In this document: positions 1 through 6,554 of the stretch, piece by piece
How the letters are laid out: the number at the start of each line of letters is the position of its first letter
Numbering within the stretch: position 1 is the first letter of the stretch
NCBI GenBank assembly: GCA_905205855.1
Contig: CAJLFL010000045.1
Location: 1 to 11,109, forward strand
Reading direction: 5' to 3'
DNA from: an uncultured Eubacteriales bacterium
Lineage (GTDB): Bacteria; Bacillota; Clostridia; Monoglobales; Monoglobaceae
Length of the DNA stretch: 11,109 nucleotides
The notes under the pieces: generated by a model
What the model saw: only the letters and a program-made list of their open reading frames with translations
Database searches by the model: none
Told to the model about the DNA's origin: nothing
Program-made: the position numbers and the translations under genes

Positions 1-387
1 CAGGAAAGTCTGAAGACGGTTCCGCAAAGCTATCGTGAGGGCGCCTTCGGACTCGGTGCCGGAAAATGGCGTGTTGTGCGTACGGTTGTTCTGCCCGGCT
101 GTGTTGACGGTGTTATTACCGGCTGTATACTGTCTGCCGGCAGAATTCTCGGCGAATCCGCGGCACTGTTGTTTACCGCAGGCTTTGCACATGCTTTAAA
201 CGATTTGATACACGGACTTTCCGGCGCAGGCGCAACGCTTACCGTTGCACTTTATGTATATGCAAAGGAACAGGGTGAGTTTGGTGTGGCATTTGCCATA
301 GCCGCAATACTGATGGGGCTTACGCTGATTATAAATACGGTGGCATCAATCGTCGGCAAATACTTTGAAAGGAAGAAAAAACAATGA
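1..387 (+). CDS. pstA: Phosphate ABC transporter permease PstA (3' end only)
   Basis: Only the C-terminal 128 residues are present; the frame is open from base 1 and ends in TGA at 385-387, so the gene starts upstream of the window. PstA pairs with PstC to form the membrane channel of the high-affinity phosphate importer PstSCAB. The visible part holds the EAA loop that docks on the ATPase (GLGAGKWRVVRTVVLP, about residues 19-34 of this fragment), followed by the family-typical GRILGESAALLFTAGF stretch. At least two further hydrophobic segments follow, the last ending in a basic tail (FERKKKQ). An internal GTG at 76 could be taken as a start but lies inside the EAA loop, so it is not one. The gene overlaps pstB by four bases. 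By analogy with known operons, pstS and pstC should lie upstream; this is inference. Confidence 0.95.
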   Translation, partial: QESLKTVPQSYREGAFGLGAGKWRVVRTVVLPGCVDGVITGCILSAGRILGESAALLFTAGFAHALNDLIHGLSGAGATLTVALYVYAKEQGEFGVAFAIAAILMGLTLIINTVASIVGKYFERKKKQ

Positions 388-1136
388 GTATAATTTCCGT
401 AAATAACCTGCAGCTGTGGTACGGAAGCTCTCAGGCACTTAAAAATATAAATATAGAGATTCCGGAAAAAAGCATAACCGCATTGATCGGGCCGTCCGGC
501 TGCGGAAAATCGACATTTATTAAGACAATAAACCGTATGAATGACCTTATACCGGGAGTCAGAACCGAGGGCGAAATCAAGTATAAGGGCGAGAATATAT
601 TCGGCCGCGATATAGATGTAAACGAACTGCGCCGTGAAATCGGAATGGTGTTTCAGAAACCAAACCCGTTTCCTATGAGCGTATATGACAACATTGCATA
701 CGGGCCGCGGACACACGGTATAAAGAATAAGGCAAGACTTGATGAGATAGTTGAAAAATCGCTGCGCGGAGCGGCAATCTGGGACGAGGTAAAGGACAGA
801 CTTAAAAAATCGGCTCTCGGACTTTCCGGCGGACAGCAGCAAAGGCTTTGTATCGCCAGAGCGTTGGCGGTCGAGCCGGAGGTGTTGCTTATGGACGAAC
901 CGACAAGTGCACTTGATCCGATTTCAACATCAAAAATAGAGGAGCTTGCAAGTGAGCTTAAGAAGTGTTATACTATAATCATGGTAACTCATAATATGCA
1001 GCAGGCAGTGCGTATATCAGACCGGACAGCGTTCTTTTTGCTTGGAGAACTGGTCGAGTATGGCGATACCGAAAAACTCTTTGCAAACCCCCGTGACAAA
1101 CGTACAGAGGATTATATAACAGGGAGGTTTGGATGA
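384..1136 (+). CDS. pstB: Phosphate ABC transporter ATP-binding protein PstB
   Basis: This is the cytoplasmic ATPase that powers phosphate import through PstC-PstA. It has 250 residues, normal for the family. The motifs are complete: Walker A GPSGCGKST (36-44), the Q-loop in VFQKPNPFP (89-97, a PstB hallmark), the signature LSGGQQQR (147-154), Walker B VLLMDEP (167-173), the D-loop SALD (175-178) and the switch His in VTH (His203). The INRMNDL stretch (49-55) after Walker A is also typical of PstB. The ATG overlaps the pstA stop as ATGA, with GGAAG eight bases upstream as ribosome binding site. The next gene, phoU, also overlaps it. Expression is expected to follow the phosphate-starvation response encoded downstream. 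I see nothing unusual in the protein. Confidence 0.97.
   Translation: MSIISVNNLQLWYGSSQALKNINIEIPEKSITALIGPSGCGKSTFIKTINRMNDLIPGVRTEGEIKYKGENIFGRDIDVNELRREIGMVFQKPNPFPMSVYDNIAYGPRTHGIKNKARLDEIVEKSLRGAAIWDEVKDRLKKSALGLSGGQQQRLCIARALAVEPEVLLMDEPTSALDPISTSKIEELASELKKCYTIIMVTHNMQQAVRISDRTAFFLLGELVEYGDTEKLFANPRDKRTEDYITGRFG
1121..1127 (+). promoter_or_regulatory. Ribosome binding site of phoU
   Basis: AGGGAGG lies inside the last codons of pstB, 5 bases before the ATG at 1133 and 8 bases before the ATG at 1136. The spacing slightly favours the second ATG. Being inside pstB, the site is crossed by ribosomes translating pstB, which fits translational coupling. Confidence 0.7.
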
Positions 1137-1789
1137 TGAGAAGTAAATTTGACAAGCAGCTTGCACTGCTTAATACCGAACTTATAGAAATGGGTGCACT
1201 GTGTGAGCAGGCAATAGCAATGGCTGCAAAGGCACTGGAGGATAGAGATTATTCACTTGCAAAAAATGTTTTGCCGATTGATTCGGAAATTGACCAAAAG
1301 GAAAGAGATATAGAAAACCTGTGTCTTAAAATGCTGCTTCAGCAGCAGCCGGTTGCACGGGATTTAAGACAGATTTCCGCTGCGCTCAAGATGATTACCG
1401 ATATGGAGCGTATAGGCGATCAGGCATCGGACATAGCGGAGATTATAAAGTTTATGGAAGGCAGCGCGGAAATCGCGATGAATGATATTTCCGAAATGGC
1501 AAAAGCGGCAATAAAAATGGTGACCGAAAGTATAGATGCGTATGTAAGCCGCGATGTAGAACTTGCACGTGACGTTATCTCACGCGATGATACTGTTGAC
1601 GATTATTTTATAAAAGTAAAAAAAGATATTATAAATCTTATAGCGGAGAAACCTGAGGACGGTGAATGTGCCGTGGATTTGCTTATGATTTCAAAGTATT
1701 TTGAGCGCATAGGCGATCATGCAACCAATATAGCCGAATGGGTTGAGTTCTCCGTTACGGGAATTCATAAAGGAGAGGTCGGTCTATGA
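1133..1789 (+). CDS. phoU: Phosphate signalling protein PhoU
   Basis: PhoU links Pst transporter activity to the PhoR kinase and keeps the Pho response off when phosphate is plentiful. The protein has 218 residues, the usual length, and shows the family's duplicated three-helix bundle. Each half carries the metal-binding E-x3-D motif: MERIGDQASDIAE (Glu92, Asp96) and FERIGDHATNIAE (Glu191, Asp195). Two adjacent ATGs are possible starts. The first (1133) gives a 4-base overlap with pstB and lies 5 bases after AGGGAGG. The second (1136) lies 8 bases after it and gives the family-typical N-terminus MRSKFDKQL, so it may be the real one; the difference is one residue. Its position between pstB and the phoB/phoR pair fits its role as coupling factor between transporter and kinase. 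Confidence 0.96.
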   Translation: MMRSKFDKQLALLNTELIEMGALCEQAIAMAAKALEDRDYSLAKNVLPIDSEIDQKERDIENLCLKMLLQQQPVARDLRQISAALKMITDMERIGDQASDIAEIIKFMEGSAEIAMNDISEMAKAAIKMVTESIDAYVSRDVELARDVISRDDTVDDYFIKVKKDIINLIAEKPEDGECAVDLLMISKYFERIGDHATNIAEWVEFSVTGIHKGEVGL

Positions 1790-2463
1790 CCATATGGTGC
1801 GTTGAGGATGATGACAATATCCGTAATATAGAGCTGTATACTTTAAAGTCTACAGGCTTTGAGTCGTGCGGTTTTGCGGACGGCGGCAGTTTTTTAAAGG
1901 CGCTTGACGCCGAAATCCCGGATTTGGTTGTGCTGGATATAATGCTGCCGGATACGGATGGAGTTGAAATTCTCAAAAAGCTCAGAAGCACCGCTCAGAC
2001 AAAAAAACTCCCTGTGATAATGGCAACGGCAAAGGGAATGGAATACGACAAAATACAAAGCCTTGATCTCGGCGCGGACGATTACCTGGTAAAGCCATTC
2101 AGTATGCTTGAAATGGTTTCACGTATCAAGGCGGTTCTGCGCCGCAGCGGCACAGATAATGAGGAAAGTAAGCTTAAAATAGGCGGTCTGGAACTTAATA
2201 TAGATGAACATAAGGTGACTGCCGACGGCGAAAAGCTTATGCTTACGCTAAAGGAGTATGAGCTTTTAAAGCTGTTTATGGCGCACATTGGTATAGTGTA
2301 TACAAGGGAACAGCTTTTTAATATTGTATGGGGTATGGATTTTTGCGGAGAATCCAGAACTGTTGATATGCATATACGTACTCTGCGTCAGAAGATAGGA
2401 AGATACGGACATTTGATAGAAACGGTACGCAGCGTCGGCTATCGTATGGAGGCGAGCGTATGA
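1786..2463 (+). CDS. phoB: Phosphate-response regulator, PhoB/PhoP type (OmpR family)
   Basis: This 225-residue DNA-binding response regulator is probably phosphorylated by the kinase encoded next. The receiver domain (about 1-120) has the acidic pocket Glu7-Asp8, the phosphoacceptor Asp51 in VVLDIMLPD, Thr81 in the MATAKG loop and Lys103 in YLVKPF. A winged-helix output domain follows (about 130-222), with LTLKEYELLKLF, the TREQLF turn and the conserved RTVDMHIRTLRQKIG recognition-helix region ending in VRSVGYR. The ATG overlaps the phoU stop as ATGA, with AGGAGA nine bases upstream. The OmpR-family identification is certain from sequence. The phosphate role is inferred from its place between phoU and a PhoR-like kinase, and the Bacillus-style name would be phoP. 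It probably activates its own operon, but the promoter lies outside the window. Confidence 0.92.
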   Translation: MTIWCVEDDDNIRNIELYTLKSTGFESCGFADGGSFLKALDAEIPDLVVLDIMLPDTDGVEILKKLRSTAQTKKLPVIMATAKGMEYDKIQSLDLGADDYLVKPFSMLEMVSRIKAVLRRSGTDNEESKLKIGGLELNIDEHKVTADGEKLMLTLKEYELLKLFMAHIGIVYTREQLFNIVWGMDFCGESRTVDMHIRTLRQKIGRYGHLIETVRSVGYRMEASV

Positions 2464-4109
2464 CAAGAAGAATTTTTCGTTCGATAATGGCGGTTTCTGT
2501 TTCGGTACTGCTGATTGCACTTATTATGACAGTGGGAATACTCTACGGATATTTCAGCAAAATTTTTATTAACGAACAGGAAAGCCGTCTTGAACTTGCG
2601 GTACGCGGTGTTGAGAATGAGGGGACGGAATACCTTAAAGGATTAAGCAGCAGCGACTATCGGCTGAGTTTGATTGCGGCTGACGGTACGGTTATTTATG
2701 ACACGCGCGCGGACAGTGCAGCAATGGAGAACCATGCCGAGCGCGCGGAGGTAAAGGAGGCACTGGAAAACGGAACTGGAAAGAGCGAAAGGTTTTCACA
2801 AACTCTTTTTGAAAAGACAATATACCTGACGCAAAGGCTTTCGGACGGAAATGTGCTGCGTATCTCGGCGACTCAAAGGACGGCAACAAAGCTTGTTATT
2901 GAATTTTTGTGGCCGCTTGTCGGAATATTTTTCCTTGCGGTGATATTGTCGGTTCTGCTTGCAGAAAAGGTTTCGTCCAAAATTGTAGAGCCGCTTAACA
3001 GGATTGATATGGATAACCCTCTGGATGGTGAGGTCTATGACGAGCTTGCACCGCTTATGCTGCGTATCAGAAGGCAGAATGAAAAGATTACCGATCAGGT
3101 CAGCGAGCTTAAACAGCGGCAGAGGGAGTTTCTTGCCGTTACGGAAAGTATGAACGAGGGGCTTGTTATGCTGTCCGGCAACGGAGAGATTTTATCCGTA
3201 AATGATGCCGCGGCAAATATACTCGGTACTGATAAGGACTGCGTCGGAAAGCAGTTTATAGAGATAGAAAGAAACCCAAAGTTGTCCGAAACATTAAACA
3301 AGGCAATGCGTGACGGCAGCGGGGAAATGAGATTCAGCCAAAACGGCAGAGAGTATCAGATAAATATAAGCCGAACAGGCAGCAGAAACGGCAAATACGG
3401 TGCGGTAATGCTGATATTTGACGTGACCGAAAAGATTTTTGCCGAAAGAAACCGCCGTGAGTTTACGGCAAATGTTTCACACGAGCTTAAAACACCTTTG
3501 CAATCAATTTCCGGCAGTGCCGAGCTTATAGAAAGCGGGTTGGTAAAGCAGGAGGATATGCCGCAGTTTATTTCAAACATACGTACAGAGGCTGCAAGAC
3601 TGATTGCGCTGATAGATGATATTATCAGGCTTTCAAAGCTTGATGAGGGCGCGGACATGCCGTTTGAGGAGGTCGATTTGTACGAAACAGCAAAGGAAAC
3701 GATTGAAAGAATTAAACCGTCTGCCGATAAGCGCGGTATAGATATAAGTCTGAAGGGCGAAGGCTGTGTTGTAAAAAATGCAGGTCGGCTTGTGCAGGAA
3801 ATTGTGTTTAATCTTTGCGAAAATGCAGTAAAGTACAACAAGAACGGCGGCAGTGTTACGGCTGAGGTTTGCGATGCCGGCAATCCGACATTTATTGTAA
3901 GTGATACGGGAATAGGCATACCTAAGGAGGATATCGGGAGAATTTTTGAAAGATTTTACCGGGTGGATAAAAGTCATTCGCGTCAAACCGGAGGAACAGG
4001 ACTTGGCTTGTCTATTGTTAAGCATGCGGTTGAATACCTCGGCGCGGAAATCGTTGTAGAAAGCGAACCGGATAATGGAACAACAATAACGGTAAAGTTT
4101 AATAAATAA
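2460..4109 (+). CDS. phoR: Phosphate-regulon sensor histidine kinase PhoR
   Basis: This is a 549-residue membrane sensor kinase. TM1 is at about residues 7-31 and TM2 at about 149-168; between them lies an extracytoplasmic domain of about 115 residues resembling those of Firmicutes PhoR (ADGTVIYDTRAD, then ENHAERAEVKEAL). A linker with KIVEPLNRID and a probable coiled coil follows, then a PAS domain (about 225-325, starting near SMNEGLVML). The HisKA domain carries the phosphorylated His341 in VSHELKTP. The ATPase domain has the N box (Asn451 to Asn455, NLCENAVKYN), G1 DTGIGIP (482-488), the F box FERFYRVDKSHS and G2 GGTGLGL (511-517). All catalytic elements are present. The ATG overlaps the response-regulator stop as ATGA, with GGAGG seven bases upstream. 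It should phosphorylate the preceding regulator when phosphate is scarce, under PhoU and PstSCAB control. The stop codon overlaps the terminator hairpin. Confidence 0.94.
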   Translation: MTRRIFRSIMAVSVSVLLIALIMTVGILYGYFSKIFINEQESRLELAVRGVENEGTEYLKGLSSSDYRLSLIAADGTVIYDTRADSAAMENHAERAEVKEALENGTGKSERFSQTLFEKTIYLTQRLSDGNVLRISATQRTATKLVIEFLWPLVGIFFLAVILSVLLAEKVSSKIVEPLNRIDMDNPLDGEVYDELAPLMLRIRRQNEKITDQVSELKQRQREFLAVTESMNEGLVMLSGNGEILSVNDAAANILGTDKDCVGKQFIEIERNPKLSETLNKAMRDGSGEMRFSQNGREYQINISRTGSRNGKYGAVMLIFDVTEKIFAERNRREFTANVSHELKTPLQSISGSAELIESGLVKQEDMPQFISNIRTEAARLIALIDDIIRLSKLDEGADMPFEEVDLYETAKETIERIKPSADKRGIDISLKGEGCVVKNAGRLVQEIVFNLCENAVKYNKNGGSVTAEVCDAGNPTFIVSDTGIGIPKEDIGRIFERFYRVDKSHSRQTGGTGLGLSIVKHAVEYLGAEIVVESEPDNGTTITVKFNK

Positions 4110-4135
4110 AAAATCTGCCATTTGGCAGATTTTTT
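4108..4135. terminator. Bidirectional intrinsic terminator shared by convergent operons
   Basis: This is a perfect 12-bp inverted repeat, AAAAAATCTGCC (4108-4119) and GGCAGATTTTTT (4124-4135), around the 4-base loop ATTT. The A and T tracts make it a standard intrinsic terminator read from either strand: after phoR on the + strand, and after the ABC exporter gene on the - strand. The TAA of phoR (4107-4109) and the TAA of the exporter (4136-4134 on the - strand) both run into the stem, leaving only 24 bases between the two genes. Confidence 0.93.
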
Positions 4136-5879
4136 ATTTTAATTCATTTTCGCGGAATTGCAGAGAATACAAATCTTTATATATTCCGCCGGCAGCCATA
4201 AGTTCCTCATGCGTGCCGCGCTCGGTAATTTTGCCGTTTATAACGACGGCAATCTCGTCCGCGTTGCGGATGGTTGACAGGCGGTGCGCAACAACCAAAG
4301 TTGTTCTGCCCTTACAAAGCTCGTCAAGAGCCTGTTGTATCAGCAGTTCTGTCGTATTGTCAAGTGCACTTGTCGCTTCGTCCAAAATCAGAATAGCCGG
4401 ATTTTTAAGGAACACTCTTGCAATACTCATGCGCTGCTTCTGACCGCCGGACAGTCGAATTCCGCGTTCGCCTATTTCGGTGTCATAGCCGTTGGGCAAG
4501 CTGACTATATAATCGTGTATATTTGCGCGTTTTGCTGCGGTGTATACGTCCTCGTCCGTTGCGTCAAGCCTGCCGTAGCGGATGTTGTCCATTACGGTGC
4601 CTGAAAATAAAAACACATCCTGCTGGACGATTCCGATACAGCGTCTGAGCGAGTCAAGCGTAAAGCTGCGTATATCTTTTACGTCAATCATAATAGAGCC
4701 GTTTCCGGGTTCAAGCTTATAAAAGTTGGGAATCAAGTGGCATATGGTGGTTTTACCGCCGCCGGACGGGCCGACCAGGGCTAATTTGCGTCCCTTTTCA
4801 ACCTTAAAGCTGACGTGGCTCAGTATTTCTGCCGAACCCTCATAAGAGAATGTTACATCCTTAAACTCAATGCAGCCGAGAGGATTAACAAGCTCAACGG
4901 CGCCGGGAGAATCCTTTTCGGACGGTACGTCCATGATTTCTATAAATCTCTTAAAGCCGGTGACACCGTTTTGATACTGCTCCATAAAATTGATAAGCGT
5001 GGTAACGGGCGAGATGAACAGGTTTACCGATACAATGAATGTTGAATAATCGCCAAACGATATTTTATCTGCGTATAGGAACAAGCCGCCTGCAATCAGA
5101 ATTATTACATTAAACACATCTGTCACAAATGAGGTTGAGGAAAAGAATTTCCCCATTGCGTCATATGCACGTCTTGAGGCGTCAACAAAAAGACCGTTGC
5201 CGACCTCAAATTTTTCAAGCTCTTTTTTCGCATTGGTGTATGCCTTTGTTACGCGTATGCCTGAAATACTGCTTTCGGTTGCAGCGTTTATTTCCGCCGT
5301 ACTTACGCGGCGGTCGGCAAAGGCGCGTTTCATATTTCTGCGTGAGTAAAACGAAACAACTATCAATAAAGGAACGCACGAAAATATTATCAGTGTAAGC
5401 GTAATATTTATTGAAGATAAATACATAAATGAAAGGACAATCATGATTCCGCCGGTCAGAATATTTTCCGGGCCGTGATGGGCAAGTTCGCATACTTCAA
5501 ACAGGTCATTTGTCATGCGTGACATTATCCGCCCTGTTTCGTGGTCGTCAAAGAATGAGAACGGCAGACCTTCAAGATGTTCAAATAATTCACGGCGCAT
5601 CTGCGACTGGATTCCCACACCGATCATGTGTCCATAGTACTGAACAAAATATTTAAGCAGCATCCTTAAAATATAAAGCGCCAGTACAATAATACCGGCA
5701 GTCACAATGGCGGAGTACATGCGGTTTGGGATATACCTGTTGAGCATCCTGTTTGTTACCATCGGATAGACCATTCCGATGACGGAAATCATAAGCGATG
5801 CAAGCATATCAAGAACAAACATCCTGATGTGCGGTTTGTAATAAGAAAAAAAACGTTTAAGCATATAATCATCTCTCAT
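4134..5879 (-). CDS. ABC exporter, fused membrane and ATPase domains (half-transporter)
   Basis: This 581-residue protein has the usual length and layout of an exporter half-transporter that works as a dimer. The N-terminal half (about 1-310) is a type IV exporter membrane domain with six expected helices, for example at about 20-41 and 57-79. It includes the coupling-loop region FFDDHETGRIMSRMTND. The ATPase domain has Walker A GPSGGGKTT (370-378), the Q-loop at VQQDVFLF (418-425), the signature LSGGQKQR (476-483), Walker B ILILDEAT (496-503), SALD (504-507) and the switch His532 in VAHR. The substrate (drug, lipid or peptide) cannot be read from the sequence. The ATG at 5879 overlaps the RNase M5 stop as ATGA but has a weak ribosome binding site. 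A second ATG at 5864 (Met6, MLKRFFSYYKP) resembles the usual N-terminus and is an equally good start. No partner subunit gene is adjacent, so a homodimer is likely. Confidence 0.93.
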   Translation of the reverse strand: MRDDYMLKRFFSYYKPHIRMFVLDMLASLMISVIGMVYPMVTNRMLNRYIPNRMYSAIVTAGIIVLALYILRMLLKYFVQYYGHMIGVGIQSQMRRELFEHLEGLPFSFFDDHETGRIMSRMTNDLFEVCELAHHGPENILTGGIMIVLSFMYLSSINITLTLIIFSCVPLLIVVSFYSRRNMKRAFADRRVSTAEINAATESSISGIRVTKAYTNAKKELEKFEVGNGLFVDASRRAYDAMGKFFSSTSFVTDVFNVIILIAGGLFLYADKISFGDYSTFIVSVNLFISPVTTLINFMEQYQNGVTGFKRFIEIMDVPSEKDSPGAVELVNPLGCIEFKDVTFSYEGSAEILSHVSFKVEKGRKLALVGPSGGGKTTICHLIPNFYKLEPGNGSIMIDVKDIRSFTLDSLRRCIGIVQQDVFLFSGTVMDNIRYGRLDATDEDVYTAAKRANIHDYIVSLPNGYDTEIGERGIRLSGGQKQRMSIARVFLKNPAILILDEATSALDNTTELLIQQALDELCKGRTTLVVAHRLSTIRNADEIAVVINGKITERGTHEELMAAGGIYKDLYSLQFRENELK

Positions 5880-6451
5880 TCAGAAGTAAATTTATCAAAC
5901 AATTTCTTGCCGCCGGTTTGGTTGATAAGCTCCAAAAGACCGTTTGCTGACAGCCGCGGCGGCAAACCAAGCTTTTTTGCAAGCTGTGTGCGGCGTGCCG
6001 AGCTGTCGGATTTTCCGGACAGACCGGCAGTATAAAAATCAGCTTTGGTTACCGGTATAAAATCTGCTGCGTCGGTTTCCGTTCCGGCTTTTACAAGAAT
6101 TTCTTCAAGAATATCCTCGTCTATGCCCTCGACACCAAGCAAGCCCTCCTTGCCGGGTTTTTCCTTACGCTTTTCCTTGCCCTCTATAGCAGGAATATAG
6201 GCATTCTTTATAGCGCAAGCATCTCCAAGGCAGTTTTTAAGATATGCGCGAATCCTGAAACCTGCCTGATCCGAATCCGTAAGTATTATGATTCCTCTGC
6301 CCTTTGACAGCTGTTTTATGCTGTTTATAATCGCTTTGGAACGATATAGATTAAATCCGTTTGTGCATATAATTGGGGCGTCGGTTATTTTTTTAAGTTT
6401 TTCCTTGTCGTATTTCCCCTCTACGACAATTATTTCTTTAAGATGAAGCAT
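5876..6451 (-). CDS. rnmV: Ribonuclease M5, 5S rRNA maturation
   Basis: RNase M5 cleaves precursor 5S rRNA in the cytoplasm to give the mature ends; in Bacillus it needs ribosomal protein L18. The protein has 191 residues, close to the usual length. The N-terminal Toprim domain shows VVEGKYD (catalytic Glu11) and the metal-binding LTDSDQAGFRIR (Asp59, Asp61). The C-terminal part has the family-typical GVEGID segment and a GLSGKSDSSARRTQLAKKLG stretch that probably binds RNA. The length and the SARR motif separate it from the Toprim domains of primases and topoisomerases. The start is well supported by GGAGG (6459-6463) seven bases upstream and a promoter just before it. It is commonly found beside ksgA and tatD; here it is coupled to an ABC exporter instead. 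No 5S gene lies in the window. Confidence 0.95.
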   Translation of the reverse strand: MLHLKEIIVVEGKYDKEKLKKITDAPIICTNGFNLYRSKAIINSIKQLSKGRGIIILTDSDQAGFRIRAYLKNCLGDACAIKNAYIPAIEGKEKRKEKPGKEGLLGVEGIDEDILEEILVKAGTETDAADFIPVTKADFYTAGLSGKSDSSARRTQLAKKLGLPPRLSANGLLELINQTGGKKLFDKFTSE

Positions 6452-6474
6452 AGCACTGCCTCCAATCTCTGTAT

Positions 6475-6504
6475 ATTTTAGTACAAATTCGTGTGTATTG
6501 TCAA
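6475..6504 (-). promoter_or_regulatory. Sigma-A-like promoter of the rnmV-ABC exporter operon
   Basis: Read on the - strand, a perfect -35 TTGACA (6504-6499) is followed after 18 bases by TAAAAT (6480-6475), five of six matches to the -10 consensus. Transcription would begin near 6468, giving a leader of about 17 bases that contains the GGAGG of rnmV. Confidence 0.6.
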
Positions 6505-6513
6505 TCCCCTGCT

Positions 6514-6535
6514 TACATATAAATAAATATATGTA
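6514..6535. repeat. AT-rich perfect inverted repeat upstream of the flippase gene
   Basis: The arms TACATATA (6514-6521) and TATATGTA (6528-6535) are exact reverse complements around the loop AATAAA. It lies in the 103-base gap between two divergent genes, ending seven bases before the GGGGTGAGG ribosome binding site of the flippase gene. It could be a dimeric regulator's operator or an mRNA hairpin; it has no T tract and is not a terminator. Chance occurrence in AT-rich DNA is possible. Confidence 0.5.
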
Positions 6536-6554
6536 TAAAACGGGGTGAGGCTTA

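Noticed and set aside
252..842. A 196-codon open frame on the - strand
   Set aside because: It lies antisense to the end of pstA and much of pstB, whose motifs are complete. Its translation has no recognisable domain and it has no convincing ribosome binding site, so it is a shadow frame.
904..915. Palindrome CAAGTGCACTTG, repeated exactly at 4361-4372, which looked like a shared operator
   Set aside because: Both copies encode the Ser-Ala-Leu-Asp D-loop of ABC ATPases with the same codons, once on each strand. The match is explained by protein conservation and shared codon choice.
3356..4121. Two long - strand frames (3356-3919 and 3633-4121) antisense to phoR
   Set aside because: They overlap each other and the conserved kinase domains of phoR. 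Their products have biased, low-information composition, and the second crosses the terminator; both are shadow frames.
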